A DNA stretch of 64,000 nt. Source: an uncultured Alphaproteobacteria bacterium. GTDB taxonomy: Bacteria > Pseudomonadota > Alphaproteobacteria > RF32 > CAG-239. A program made the position numbers and the translations under genes. Shown here in pieces: positions 37,835-45,752 of this stretch. Numbering within the stretch: the stretch's first letter is position 1; every line of letters starts with the position of its first letter. Under the pieces are notes generated by a model. It made no database searches. It was not told where the DNA came from and saw only the letters and a list, made by a program, of their open reading frames with translations. The stretch is taken from the NCBI GenBank assembly GCA_944392315.1, contig CALXWH010000004.1:1-64000 (forward strand). Reading direction: 5' to 3'.

Positions 37835-37865
37835 CAAAAAGCGGCATCAATATGCTGACACCGCT
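37835..37865 (-). terminator. Terminator after grpE
   Basis: AGCGG and CCGCT arms around an imperfect inner stem, with five T following on the minus strand. The stem is less regular than the other terminators here. Confidence 0.6.
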
Positions 37866-37889
37866 CTAAAACCGCTAAAAGTCTTAAGA

Positions 37890-38480
37890 CTATTTTGCTA
37901 CAACAACCATCGCCTCACGCAAGATACGATCATGAATGGTATATCCTGCCTGAAGCTCGGCTAAAATGACGCCGCTTTTGGCCTTCTTATCTTCAATTTC
38001 CTGAACAACACGTTCAAAATTCGGGTCAAACTTCTCGCCCACGTGATTAAAACGCTTAATTCCGAATTTTTCAAAGACCTTCGTCAATTCATTTTGCGTC
38101 AATTCCACACCTTTTAAGAGCTCTGCACACGATTCTTTATTATCTCCCATTGCCGCAATAGCTCTCTCAAGATTATCCGCTACGGCTAACAACTCTTTTG
38201 CAAAAGATGAAACCGCAAATTTAATTGTTTTTTCGCTCTCTTGCTGAGCTCTTTTTTTCATATTGTCCATTTCGGCATATAAGCGAACATAATCATCTTT
38301 GAGTTTCGCAAAATCTTTTTCTAACTTATCGCGTCCCTCATCTTGAGCAGCCTTAGCTTCTCCGTCAGATGCTTCAGTTTCACCGCTTTCTACATTTTGA
38401 GCAACATCTTCAGCAACATTTTCTTTTTCTGTTTCATCTTCAAACTGTTTATTTTTTACATTTTCATTTTCGGCACTCAT
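37890..38480 (-). CDS. grpE: Nucleotide exchange factor GrpE
   Basis: Releases ADP from DnaK in the heat-shock chaperone cycle. The 196 residues have an acidic N-terminus (about 1-60), a long coiled-coil helix (YVRLYAEMDNMKKRAQQE) and the C-terminal beta-wing with FDPNFERVVQEIEDKKAKSGVILAELQAGYTIHDRILREAMV in segments typical of the family. hrcA, dnaK and dnaJ are not adjacent. A sequence matching the alphaproteobacterial heat-shock sigma factor consensus lies upstream at 38520-38548. Confidence 0.95.
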   Translation of the reverse strand: MSAENENVKNKQFEDETEKENVAEDVAQNVESGETEASDGEAKAAQDEGRDKLEKDFAKLKDDYVRLYAEMDNMKKRAQQESEKTIKFAVSSFAKELLAVADNLERAIAAMGDNKESCAELLKGVELTQNELTKVFEKFGIKRFNHVGEKFDPNFERVVQEIEDKKAKSGVILAELQAGYTIHDRILREAMVVVAK

Positions 38481-38519
38481 AATACCCTCTTAAACAAATA
38501 AAAAACTGACCTGAAATAG

Positions 38520-38548
38520 ATTTAGGTCTTAAAAATGATTAAGTCAAG
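38520..38548 (-). promoter_or_regulatory. Putative heat-shock (sigma-32) promoter of grpE
   Basis: On the minus strand CTTG (38548-38545), an 18-base spacer and CCTAAAT (38526-38520). The known alphaproteobacterial RpoH pattern is CTTG, 17-18 bases, CYTATNT; one position differs. The overlapping TTGACT with TAAATC could also serve the housekeeping sigma factor. Confidence 0.5.
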
Positions 38549-38597
38549 TCTTGCCGCCAAATTACACCAAATAATACCGACAAGTTCACTGTTTTTA

Positions 38598-39044
38598 TTA
38601 CCAATGGTCTAACAAATGATGCCGATGATACGGTCCCCAAATATCATACGCAAGCCGCCCGGCCACTGCGCCACCTAAAAAATAAATAAAATTTTGGACG
38701 CCGTCATGAACGTAGCAACAACTGTTATTTTGTGCATTTTTCCACGCCACATATTTTGGATAATCCGATGTCACCACCGGAGCAGATGTCACCGGCACAC
38801 CGGATATTTTAGAATATTGCATCGGCAGATTTTCCGTCTCTGTTTGCACATAAGTTGGCTGTTGCTGCACCACATAAACCTCATCGGCATAAATGACCTG
38901 TTGTGTTTTAGCTCCCTGCTCAGGCGGAGTTGTAATCATCTCCACGTAACTATTTGCCAAAGACGACTGCAACGTGATGCAAACCAAGCACCACGTTAAC
39001 ATCGTAAGAACTCCTATTTTTTTTGTATTCTTTATAAGTTTCAC
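38598..39044 (-). CDS. Small secreted protein with aromatic/His C-terminus
   Basis: No family recognised. With a GTG start at 39044 (AAGGA seven bases upstream) the protein has 148 residues and a regular signal peptide (KLIKNTKK, a hydrophobic core and cleavage near SLANS). An ATG nine codons upstream overlaps the preceding gene and gives a poorer N-terminus. The mature part is Thr/Pro/Gln/Val-rich with VVQQQPTYVQTE, then a short hydrophobic glycine helix (FIYFLGGAVAGRLAYDIW) and a tail rich in His (YHRHHLLDHW). It is probably an envelope protein. It is co-transcribed with the next gene upstream, which is similar in style. Confidence 0.6.
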   Translation of the reverse strand: MKLIKNTKKIGVLTMLTWCLVCITLQSSLANSYVEMITTPPEQGAKTQQVIYADEVYVVQQQPTYVQTETENLPMQYSKISGVPVTSAPVVTSDYPKYVAWKNAQNNSCCYVHDGVQNFIYFLGGAVAGRLAYDIWGPYHRHHLLDHW

Positions 39045-39055
39045 ACCATTATCCT

Positions 39056-39397
39056 TTAGAAATGACGCCATCCATGATGACGTGGGTAGCGCGGATGAAA
39101 AGGCCTAAACGGACGATACAATCTCGGATGATGATGCACATAGGCCGGAATAACGCAATCATGGCAACTTGCGCGACAACCACTTGTACAAGTCGTCGTT
39201 GTCACCTTTTGCACCACAACAGGTTTTGTTTCAACCGTCGTGGTAGTCACCTTCTTCGTTTCAAAAGTTGCCGGAACAGAAATAACCTGTTCAACCACAT
39301 TTCCGTCTGCATCAATATAAACCGTAGATGTATCCTCTGCTCTGACATTTCCGCAAAGCAAAAGAGCCACCGCAACCAAACCAATTTTCTTAAACAT
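39056..39397 (-). CDS. Small secreted protein with His/Pro-rich C-terminus
   Basis: No family recognised. The 113-residue precursor starts at ATG 39397 with GAGG upstream and has a signal peptide ending NVRAED. The mature part has a Thr/Val-rich stretch, a cluster of four Cys (CTSGCRASCHDC) and a tail of about 30 residues dense in His, Pro, Arg and aromatics (HHHPRLYRPFRPF, HHGWRHF). The Cys cluster and His tail could bind metal or form disulfides; this is inference from composition. It lies 11 bases before its neighbour at 39044. Confidence 0.65.
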   Translation of the reverse strand: MFKKIGLVAVALLLCGNVRAEDTSTVYIDADGNVVEQVISVPATFETKKVTTTTVETKPVVVQKVTTTTCTSGCRASCHDCVIPAYVHHHPRLYRPFRPFHPRYPRHHGWRHF

Positions 39398-39565
39398 TAG
39401 AACCTCATAAATTCCAATATACATTTTCTAAAGAATGTATATTTCAATTAAAACAAAATTTCAACATTTAAATATAACGAGTTTGAGGTTCTTTTGTTCA
39501 TTATTTTTTTAAGAAAAGTTATCCGTCCTAATCAAATATCCTTTTTAGTATATACATTTCGCCAA

Positions 39566-39592
39566 CAAAAAAGGCGGAGAAAATCTCCGCCT
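39566..39592 (-). terminator. Terminator after accD
   Basis: AGGCGGAGA (39572-39580) pairs perfectly with TCTCCGCCT (39584-39592) across a 3-base loop. On the minus strand a T run follows. Confidence 0.88.
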
Positions 39593-39614
39593 AACATTTT
39601 TCATAAAATTCGCA

Positions 39615-40475
39615 CTAAGCAGCTTTTTTATGGTTTGCCATCAAGAGCCCCAAAACTCTATCAACGGTTTCTTTCAAGTTTTTACGCTCAACCACAATAT
39701 CAACCATACCGTGCTCCTTAAGGTATTCCGCAGTTTGGAAGCCTTCCGGCAATTTTTCACGAATAGTCTGCTCAATAACGCGCTTACCGGCAAAACCAAT
39801 CATCGCGCCTCTTTCAGCAATATGCACATCACCAATCATCGCAAACGAAGCTGAAACACCGCCGGTTGTCGGATCAGTAAAGATAGAGATATACGGAAGT
39901 CCCTTTTCTTTAACCCGATTGATAGCTGCCGTTGTACGCGCCATCTGCATTAAAGAAAGCATACCTTCTTGCATACGTGCACCACCGGATGCACTGACAA
40001 TAATCAACGGGCAATCATGTTCATAAGCATATTCTGCCGCCTTAACAATTCCTTCCCCAACAGCCGTTCCCATAGAACCACCCATAAACGAGAAGTCCAT
40101 AGCGGCAACTACCGTATCAATACCGGCAACTTTACCGATACCGACTTTAATGGCGTCATTATTACCTGTTTTTTTACGATAAACTTTAAGTCTGTCTGTA
40201 TAACGTTGCGTATCTTTGAACTTAAGCGGATCTTCTTTAACAAGAGGAAGCGCCATTTCCGTATAAATACCGTCATCAAACAACTGTTTCAAGCGCTTAT
40301 CAACATACAAACGTAAGTGATGTCCGCACTTAGTGCACACATACATAGATTGCTTTAATTCTTTAGAAAAGAGCATTTGTCCGCATTCAGGACATTTCAC
40401 CCACAAATCATCAGCAATCTCTTTCGGGGTTGTTTTCTTAATTTTCGGTCTGACAATATCTGTTAACCAATTCAT
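39615..40475 (-). CDS. accD: Acetyl-CoA carboxylase carboxyltransferase subunit beta
   Basis: One half of the carboxyltransferase that moves CO2 from biotin to acetyl-CoA, the first step of fatty acid synthesis. The four-Cys zinc ribbon is at residues 33-55 (CPECGQ, then CTKCGHH). The crotonase-fold core has GGARMQEGMLSLMQM and PTTGGVSASFAMIGD. The length of 286 residues is typical. GAGG precedes the ATG. folC and trpA, frequent neighbours in other alphaproteobacteria, are not here. Upstream on the same strand are the LapA-like gene and ihfB. Confidence 0.96.
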   Translation of the reverse strand: MNWLTDIVRPKIKKTTPKEIADDLWVKCPECGQMLFSKELKQSMYVCTKCGHHLRLYVDKRLKQLFDDGIYTEMALPLVKEDPLKFKDTQRYTDRLKVYRKKTGNNDAIKVGIGKVAGIDTVVAAMDFSFMGGSMGTAVGEGIVKAAEYAYEHDCPLIIVSASGGARMQEGMLSLMQMARTTAAINRVKEKGLPYISIFTDPTTGGVSASFAMIGDVHIAERGAMIGFAGKRVIEQTIREKLPEGFQTAEYLKEHGMVDIVVERKNLKETVDRVLGLLMANHKKAA

Positions 40476-40506
40476 AATTTACCTCGCTTTAGTTCTTTTT
40501 ATTAAA

Positions 40507-40899
40507 TCATTTATCTTCCACAGAGGGTTTAGAAAACCACCCTTTAATTTTTTTATTCAACGAAAAGCCATTAACTTTTTCATTTTTCTCGGCTTCTTCC
40601 TGCAAAGAAGTAATCTGCTGATTAAGTTTCTCATGTTCCAGATTTAACTTTTCATGTTCTTTGGAGAGCATTTTATTTTCTTTTTTCTGCTTTTTAACCA
40701 TAGCACGCAACGGTGCATAAGCCGACCACGCGGACAACCTGCCACACAGATACCCCAAGCAGAACAAAGCCAAATAAACGACACTCACCCCCACCATCAA
40801 AGAAGATTCGGGGATTGGCCAAACGCTGACCAAATCACTGTTATTCTGAACCAAGAAGACCAGAAACAAAGCCATAAGCAAAATTTTAATCAGCCACAT
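40507..40899 (-). CDS. LapA/DUF1049-like membrane protein with coiled-coil tail
   Basis: A 130-residue inner-membrane protein. Two membrane segments (about 2-18 and 37-58, with VVYLALFCLGYLCGRLSAW) around the Asn-rich loop FLVQNNSDLVSVWPIP fit the LapA (YciS) domain; in E. coli LapA and LapB control lipopolysaccharide synthesis. A Lys/Glu coiled coil follows, with a heptad-like duplication LSKEHEKLNLEHEKLNQQ. It sits 28 bases after ihfB, as in many proteobacteria where ihfB and lapA are neighbours. LapB is not adjacent. Confidence 0.8.
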   Translation of the reverse strand: MWLIKILLMALFLVFLVQNNSDLVSVWPIPESSLMVGVSVVYLALFCLGYLCGRLSAWSAYAPLRAMVKKQKKENKMLSKEHEKLNLEHEKLNQQITSLQEEAEKNEKVNGFSLNKKIKGWFSKPSVEDK

Positions 40900-40926
40900 A
40901 CGACCTCCAATCAGGAAGAAAAAAGA

Positions 40927-41208
40927 TTAGTTTTCGTTCATTTTCTCGTGCAATTCTTTACCAACGCGGAAATGAACAATATTACGATTACCGATTTTCA
41001 CCTTATCACCCGTTCTCGGATTTTGAGCGATTCTCGGAGAGCGTTTATGAATAGAAAACACTCCAAAACCTCTAAATTCAACACGATCGCCTTTAGCCAA
41101 AGCACTAGTCATGCTAGAAAAAATAACACTAACAATTCTTTCAATATCGCTCAGCAAAAGATTAGGATTTTTCTTAGCAATACTTTCAATCAATTCGGAT
41201 CTAGTCAC
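40927..41208 (-). CDS. ihfB: Integration host factor subunit beta
   Basis: A DNA-bending protein of the HU/IHF family, 93 residues. The start TRSELIESIAKKNPNL and the DNA-binding arm region RSPRIAQNPRTGDKV match IhfB better than HU. The Pro that intercalates in DNA is in the NPRTG turn. It pairs with IhfA encoded elsewhere. It is the first gene of the ihfB, lapA-like, accD series on the minus strand. Confidence 0.92.
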   Translation of the reverse strand: MTRSELIESIAKKNPNLLLSDIERIVSVIFSSMTSALAKGDRVEFRGFGVFSIHKRSPRIAQNPRTGDKVKIGNRNIVHFRVGKELHEKMNEN

Positions 41209-41301
41209 GGCAAACCTCTTTCATAAATAAGATAAACATAAACAATTTCCATTAAATTAGGTATCTAACACCAATTTTACAACATATCTATAATTTTTTA
41301 T

Positions 41302-41958
41302 TTATTTTACACAAGTGTCAGCCCCTCTTATATACAGCGGTTTTGGAAAATCAAGCATTTTCTGCAAATATTTTTGATAAACCGTCCGAAAGAGGGCTTC
41401 AACATCCATCATATCCACAATTTCAACCTGCTTGATTTGCAAGCCAAGAGAGATAGAAAGCAGCCTTTCCACCCCATCTCCGACCAAGCTGACCTGATGA
41501 CCTCTGAGCTTGTGGGCAATTTCCTCCCGTGTTAAGGCCAACGGTTCAGAAACCTTTCTTAAATTTTCATCAAATAGCTGAAAATAAAAATCCTCGCGTT
41601 TTGTTTCAATCACAACGGCATTATAAAAAGCTCTGTCGCTTTCTTTAAGCATATTAGCATAAACATCAAAAGCCGAAACACCCGTCAATTTAAGCTCTGG
41701 GCATCCCAACCCCAAACCTCTGGCAAAAGCAAGTCCGGAGCGCACACCGGTAAAAGACCCCGGCCCCGTACAAACACCCAACAAGCCGATATCGCTCATC
41801 TGAAGCCTATTATCTTTTAAGATTTGCGCCACCCCGACGGCCAAATGTTCTGCCTGCCCAAACTCTTCATTTTTTTCAATTTTTTGCACACAATGCTCAT
41901 CTTGATAAAGAGCCAAAGACAACCCGTTACCGGTCGTATCAAAAACTAAAGTATACAT
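41302..41958 (-). CDS. tsaB: tRNA threonylcarbamoyladenosine biosynthesis protein TsaB
   Basis: Part of the TsaB-TsaD-TsaE complex that makes t6A37 on ANN-reading tRNAs. It is an actin-like fold protein of 218 residues with VFDTTGNGLSLALY at the N-terminus and GVCTGPGSFTGVRSGLAFARGL, the family hallmark. The start is ATG 41958 after GAAAGAG; an open-frame extension of 14 codons upstream lacks support. It is divergent from the PAS-domain gene. Confidence 0.93.
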   Translation of the reverse strand: MYTLVFDTTGNGLSLALYQDEHCVQKIEKNEEFGQAEHLAVGVAQILKDNRLQMSDIGLLGVCTGPGSFTGVRSGLAFARGLGLGCPELKLTGVSAFDVYANMLKESDRAFYNAVVIETKREDFYFQLFDENLRKVSEPLALTREEIAHKLRGHQVSLVGDGVERLLSISLGLQIKQVEIVDMMDVEALFRTVYQKYLQKMLDFPKPLYIRGADTCVK

Positions 41959-42133
41959 ATTGTTCACTCTTTCAATTTTTAATTTGCTATCCCCAAACAA
42001 ATATCATAAAACTAGCTATATAATAAAACAAAAAAACAAACAACCTAAATTTTCAGCTCAACCGCATTATAAAGCCGCTTTTTAGAAAAACAAGAGCCAA
42101 ACCGCGCTGAAAAGCCACAAACGGAAAGATAAA

Positions 42134-43756
42134 ATGACAATAGAAACACTCACAACTCTGCTGTATATTTGGTTATCGCTCAGTCTGATATTCCCGCTCT
42201 TAGCCGTTATTTTGATTCGCCGCAACCGCAAATTAAAAAGTGACTTATCCAAACAAGACATTGCCACCCGTCACTATGAAGAAATGCTCTATGCCTCCAA
42301 AGACGGCTACCTGACATTGTCTGTCTATAAAAACAAAGAATATCAATATTGTTCCCGCCGCTTGGCTACCTTATTAAATTTGCCCAACGGCGAGCAAAGC
42401 ACGCTAACAGAAATATTATCTGCCTTTGACCGCGCCGATGCAGAAAAATTAAACAGTATGTTTTCTGCGCTAAAAAATAAAGGCCTGAGCTTTGAAATTT
42501 TAGCCCACAGCACCAACAAAAAAACTTTTGTCATCACCGGCGTGCGCATCAATTCTTCCGATTCACAAATAAACAGTAACTGCTTGTGGTTCAGAGACAT
42601 CACGCGAGAAACAAATTTCGTAGACCGCGCCACCGAAGATGCCCTCTCCAGCCGCAAAGAAGTTGAAGACTTCCGAATTTTGATAGATAACCTCCCCTAT
42701 CCCGTCTGGTTAAGAGATGCCTCCTTAAACATCCGCATCTTAAATCGTCAATACCTCAACCTTTTGGGGCTAAAAAGTTTTAAAGACATTACGCCGGAAA
42801 ACAGTACGTTGCATGACCTTGGCAACACATCCAACTTATTAGACTTAGCCAAAACCGCCAAGGAATCAAACACCCCGCAGAAAAAACAAATTAACATCTT
42901 AAACAACGGCGAACTGAAGAAATATGAAATCACCGAAACGCCTTATTACGATTCGTCGCTCAAAACTTCGCATACCATCGGTTCGCTGATAGACATCACC
43001 GCATTTGATGAAGTCAAACGCAATTATCAAGTCCACCTAGACACCCACTTAGACATTTTAAGTTCGCTGGATACGGCTTTTTGCATTATCAACACCAAAC
43101 ACGAATTTACGTTTGGCAATACAGCATTTTTGAAATTATGGAATTTGCCAGCAAATTTCTTAGAGAACCCCCCTCACTACAATATCTTTTTAGACAAGAT
43201 TCGTGAACAAAAGACCCTCCCCGAAGTATCAGACTTTAAGGCCTACAAAGAAGAAGAGAACAAAGCCTTTGATTCACTGACCGAACAGCGAGAAGACCTT
43301 CTTTATATTCCGGATGGCCGAACTTTTCGCCGCATCCGAGCACCGCATCCGGACGGCACGATTATCGCCTATGAAGACATTACCGACCGCCTGGCTGCCG
43401 CCCGTCATTTAAGCGATTTGATTGCCGTTCAGCGCGACATTTTAGATAACATTGACGATTCGGTCATCATCTTTACGCCAAACTTACGCTTAAAAACATA
43501 TAACAGTTCATTTTTAAGCCTATGGAGCATTGCCGAAACCTCCGTCCAAGACACGCCAAACATCCGCGATATTTTGGATATGCAAAAAAAGAAGTTGCCG
43601 GAAGTTGAAGATTGGCATACATTTAGAGAAGATATGTTAAAACATATCACCACCTGCACGCCGTTCACATTAAAGATGCGAACCAAACAAAAGCTAAAAG
43701 TAACCCCGGTTATATTGGCCGATAGCTCTTTAATGATTACATACCATCGCGAGTAG
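42134..43756 (+). CDS. Membrane-anchored multi-PAS protein without a kinase domain
   Basis: A 540-residue signalling protein. One N-terminal membrane segment (about 8-28) is followed by several PAS-type sensor domains: approximately 48-155, 180-290 (ILIDNLPYPVWLRDASLNIRILN), 305-415 (ILSSLDTAFCIINTKHEFTF) and 430-540 (ILDNIDDSVIIFTPNLRLKT). Known alphaproteobacterial proteins of this layout continue into a histidine kinase. Here the frame stops inside or just after the last PAS fold, with no H-box or ATPase domain, and the next gene is unrelated. It may sense and signal through a partner, or be a kinase that lost its output. Confidence 0.8.
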   Translation: MTIETLTTLLYIWLSLSLIFPLLAVILIRRNRKLKSDLSKQDIATRHYEEMLYASKDGYLTLSVYKNKEYQYCSRRLATLLNLPNGEQSTLTEILSAFDRADAEKLNSMFSALKNKGLSFEILAHSTNKKTFVITGVRINSSDSQINSNCLWFRDITRETNFVDRATEDALSSRKEVEDFRILIDNLPYPVWLRDASLNIRILNRQYLNLLGLKSFKDITPENSTLHDLGNTSNLLDLAKTAKESNTPQKKQINILNNGELKKYEITETPYYDSSLKTSHTIGSLIDITAFDEVKRNYQVHLDTHLDILSSLDTAFCIINTKHEFTFGNTAFLKLWNLPANFLENPPHYNIFLDKIREQKTLPEVSDFKAYKEEENKAFDSLTEQREDLLYIPDGRTFRRIRAPHPDGTIIAYEDITDRLAAARHLSDLIAVQRDILDNIDDSVIIFTPNLRLKTYNSSFLSLWSIAETSVQDTPNIRDILDMQKKKLPEVEDWHTFREDMLKHITTCTPFTLKMRTKQKLKVTPVILADSSLMITYHRE

Positions 43757-43785
43757 CCTTATAAATCGTTCAAAGGAGAGCGACC

Positions 43786-44571
43786 ATGACAAAAGAAGTT
43801 GCACCAAACAAAAAAGAAATCATAAATTGGGAAAAGAAGAGTGCCTCGGATGCCGACCGCATCAGCAAACGCTTAGAAGGAAGAGCAGAACTTGAAGACG
43901 CCGCCACCACCGAAAATTCAACCAAGCTACGCAAACCAGCTTCTCCCTCGCCGCAATCCTTAAACCGCCTGCGCAAAAAAATAAAAGAAGTTTATGATGA
44001 TGAAGATGAAGACGAAGAAGAGTCCACTTTTTTTAACATAAACTTATTGGGAGATGAAGCCCTGCAAGATGAAGAAGCAATGCGCAACCGCCAAGAACAA
44101 GAAACGATACGAATATCCAAAGAACAACAAATGGCCGGCAAATTAGGCGCCATCATGAGCGCCAACATGGCTGCCAAAGAAGTAGGTTTGTCCGATGCGC
44201 CGACACTCCAAGACGAAAGACTTTTAAATTCCGCCGAATATGATCCGCAAAAGATTCGCCGTGAAGTTTTCAAACAAAAGATAACCAAACCGCTACGTAT
44301 CAAAGGCGAGATTCCTACAACCGATATGGAAAAGAGCCTGCAAGGCATAAAGAATATTCAGGAACAATTCTCCTCCGAAGAATTAAAAAATCTGCCGGCT
44401 GAAGATATGAAAGATTTTGCCGAAGAGCGCGATGAAAACGAATTAGCCAAATTGATTCTCAAAAAATCCGGCCGCCGCGCTCCCACCAAAAAACTTTCCG
44501 AACAAATCAAAGAAATGAATAAAAAACAAAACACGCCCATGAATTATAATGAAGGCAAAGAAAACGACTAA
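43786..44571 (+). CDS. Hypothetical hydrophilic, probably disordered protein
   Basis: No family recognised. The 261 residues are strongly charged (Glu, Lys, Asp, Arg) with a run of acidic residues near 70-78 (DDEDEDEEES) and no hydrophobic segment. Predicted structure by eye is scattered helices with disordered linkers; a C-terminal basic stretch (KKSGRRAPTKKLSEQIKEMN) could contact nucleic acid or a partner. It follows the PAS-protein gene by 29 bases with AAAGGAG before the ATG, so it is likely co-transcribed with it. Confidence 0.65.
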   Translation: MTKEVAPNKKEIINWEKKSASDADRISKRLEGRAELEDAATTENSTKLRKPASPSPQSLNRLRKKIKEVYDDEDEDEEESTFFNINLLGDEALQDEEAMRNRQEQETIRISKEQQMAGKLGAIMSANMAAKEVGLSDAPTLQDERLLNSAEYDPQKIRREVFKQKITKPLRIKGEIPTTDMEKSLQGIKNIQEQFSSEELKNLPAEDMKDFAEERDENELAKLILKKSGRRAPTKKLSEQIKEMNKKQNTPMNYNEGKEND

Positions 44572-44586
44572 GGCGCACAAACCTAA

Positions 44587-44615
44587 TTGACACTTATAAA
44601 AGTTTGTGATATTCT
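44587..44615 (+). promoter_or_regulatory. Sigma-70 promoter of the EIIA-HPr-methyltransferase operon
   Basis: A consensus TTGACA (44587-44592), exactly 17 bases, then TATTCT (44610-44615). The transcript would start about 33 bases before the ATG at 44655. Confidence 0.75.
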
Positions 44616-44654
44616 AGAGGGCGTTGGTAACATTAATTAGTCAAGAGCCGAAAC

Positions 44655-45071
44655 ATGGAAAATCAGTATTACACGCTAATTGAAAAGCAAGATTTTTTTG
44701 AAATCATTGAAAACAAATTCGGTGAATTAGCCATTTTCATTGATGCCAGAAAAGATGAACCCGTTAACCCGATGTTGGAATATGACGGCAAAAAGACCGC
44801 GCTGTTAAAAAGAGACGGAAAGATAGCCGTAAAGATGGAGGGAATTAACGCAGAAACAGGTTCTGTTTTAGCCGAGTCTGAATTTGTGATGATAGTAGAA
44901 GTCAACGGCGACACGGTTGAGCGTACTTATGCCGTACCGGTAGATACCGTAGAAGAATTTTCGTTCAAAGGGCGTCAAACACGCGCCGACGAGCTTGAGC
45001 GCATTAAGAGCAAGCAAGAGATTATAGAAGCCTTTGGTGCGGTTAAAATTTGGAAAAGTGGAGCAAAATAG
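44655..45071 (+). CDS. Hypothetical protein heading the PTS operon
   Basis: No family recognised. The 138 residues look soluble and mostly beta (IAVKMEGINAETGSVLAESEF, VMIVEVNGDTVERTYAVPV) with an N-terminal helix (IEKQDFFEIIENKFG) and a C-terminal charged helix. Its stop codon directly abuts the start of the EIIA gene, so translation is coupled. In other alphaproteobacteria the genes before EIIA encode HprK or RapZ; this protein resembles neither (no P-loop). A role in PTS signalling is inferred from position only. Confidence 0.65.
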   Translation: MENQYYTLIEKQDFFEIIENKFGELAIFIDARKDEPVNPMLEYDGKKTALLKRDGKIAVKMEGINAETGSVLAESEFVMIVEVNGDTVERTYAVPVDTVEEFSFKGRQTRADELERIKSKQEIIEAFGAVKIWKSGAK

Positions 45072-45470
45072 ATGATAGGAATAGTGTTGGTAACTCACGG
45101 TCGCCTAGCTGATGAATTTAAGTCAGCGATGCAACACATTGTTGGTCCTCAAGAACAAATAGAAACGGCCTGCATCGGTCCGAACGATGATATGAACGAA
45201 CGGCGTAATGACATCTTGTCAAAAGTTCAAGCCGTAGACAGCGGCGAAGGTGTAATTGTTTTAACAGATATGTTCGGCGGCACACCGTCCAATTTAGCAA
45301 TATCCATCATGGACAGAGCCAATGTAGAAGTTATCGCCGGCATCAATTTGCCAATGCTCGTCAAACTCAACACTTTGCGCAAAGAAAAGAATTTGAAAGA
45401 AGCCGTTACCGGCGCCAAAGAAGCTGGTATCAAATACATAACCATCGCATCAGAATTACTGGGAAAATAA
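45072..45470 (+). CDS. Mannose-type PTS EIIA component
   Basis: A phosphoryl carrier of the PTS EIIA-Man family, 132 residues. The phospho-accepting His is residue 9 in IVLVTHGRLADEF, and VLTDMFGGTPSNLA is the family signature. No EIIB, EIIC or EIID gene is nearby, which fits the regulatory, non-transporting PTS found in many alphaproteobacteria, where EIIA and HPr report energy or nitrogen state. It directly follows the 138-residue protein and precedes ptsH by three bases. Confidence 0.93.
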   Translation: MIGIVLVTHGRLADEFKSAMQHIVGPQEQIETACIGPNDDMNERRNDILSKVQAVDSGEGVIVLTDMFGGTPSNLAISIMDRANVEVIAGINLPMLVKLNTLRKEKNLKEAVTGAKEAGIKYITIASELLGK

Positions 45471-45473
45471 GAA

Positions 45474-45752
45474 ATGAATGATAAAATCAGCGTTGAATTG
45501 AACATCATCAACGAAAGAGGTCTGCATGCCAGAGCTGCAGCCAGTTTTGTAAAAGCTATAGACGGGCTCAATGCAGACGTAGAGGTAGAAAGATTAGGTC
45601 AAACCGTAGATGGCAAATCCATCATGGGTTTAATGATGTTAGCTGCGGTCAAAGGAACAACCATTAAAGTTTCTGCATCTGGCCAAGACGCACAAAAAGC
45701 CATTACCAACATAACCGAACTCGTTAATAACAGGTTTGGCGAAAATCAATGA
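45474..45752 (+). CDS. ptsH: Phosphocarrier protein HPr
   Basis: The general PTS phosphocarrier, 92 residues. The active His is residue 18 in NERGLHARAAASFV. The regulatory Ser (Ser46 in other HPr) is residue 49 in DGKSIMGLMML, so HPr kinase control remains possible although no hprK is in the window. Its TGA overlaps the ATG of the methyltransferase gene (ATGA), so the two are translated together. Confidence 0.95.
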   Translation: MNDKISVELNIINERGLHARAAASFVKAIDGLNADVEVERLGQTVDGKSIMGLMMLAAVKGTTIKVSASGQDAQKAITNITELVNNRFGENQ

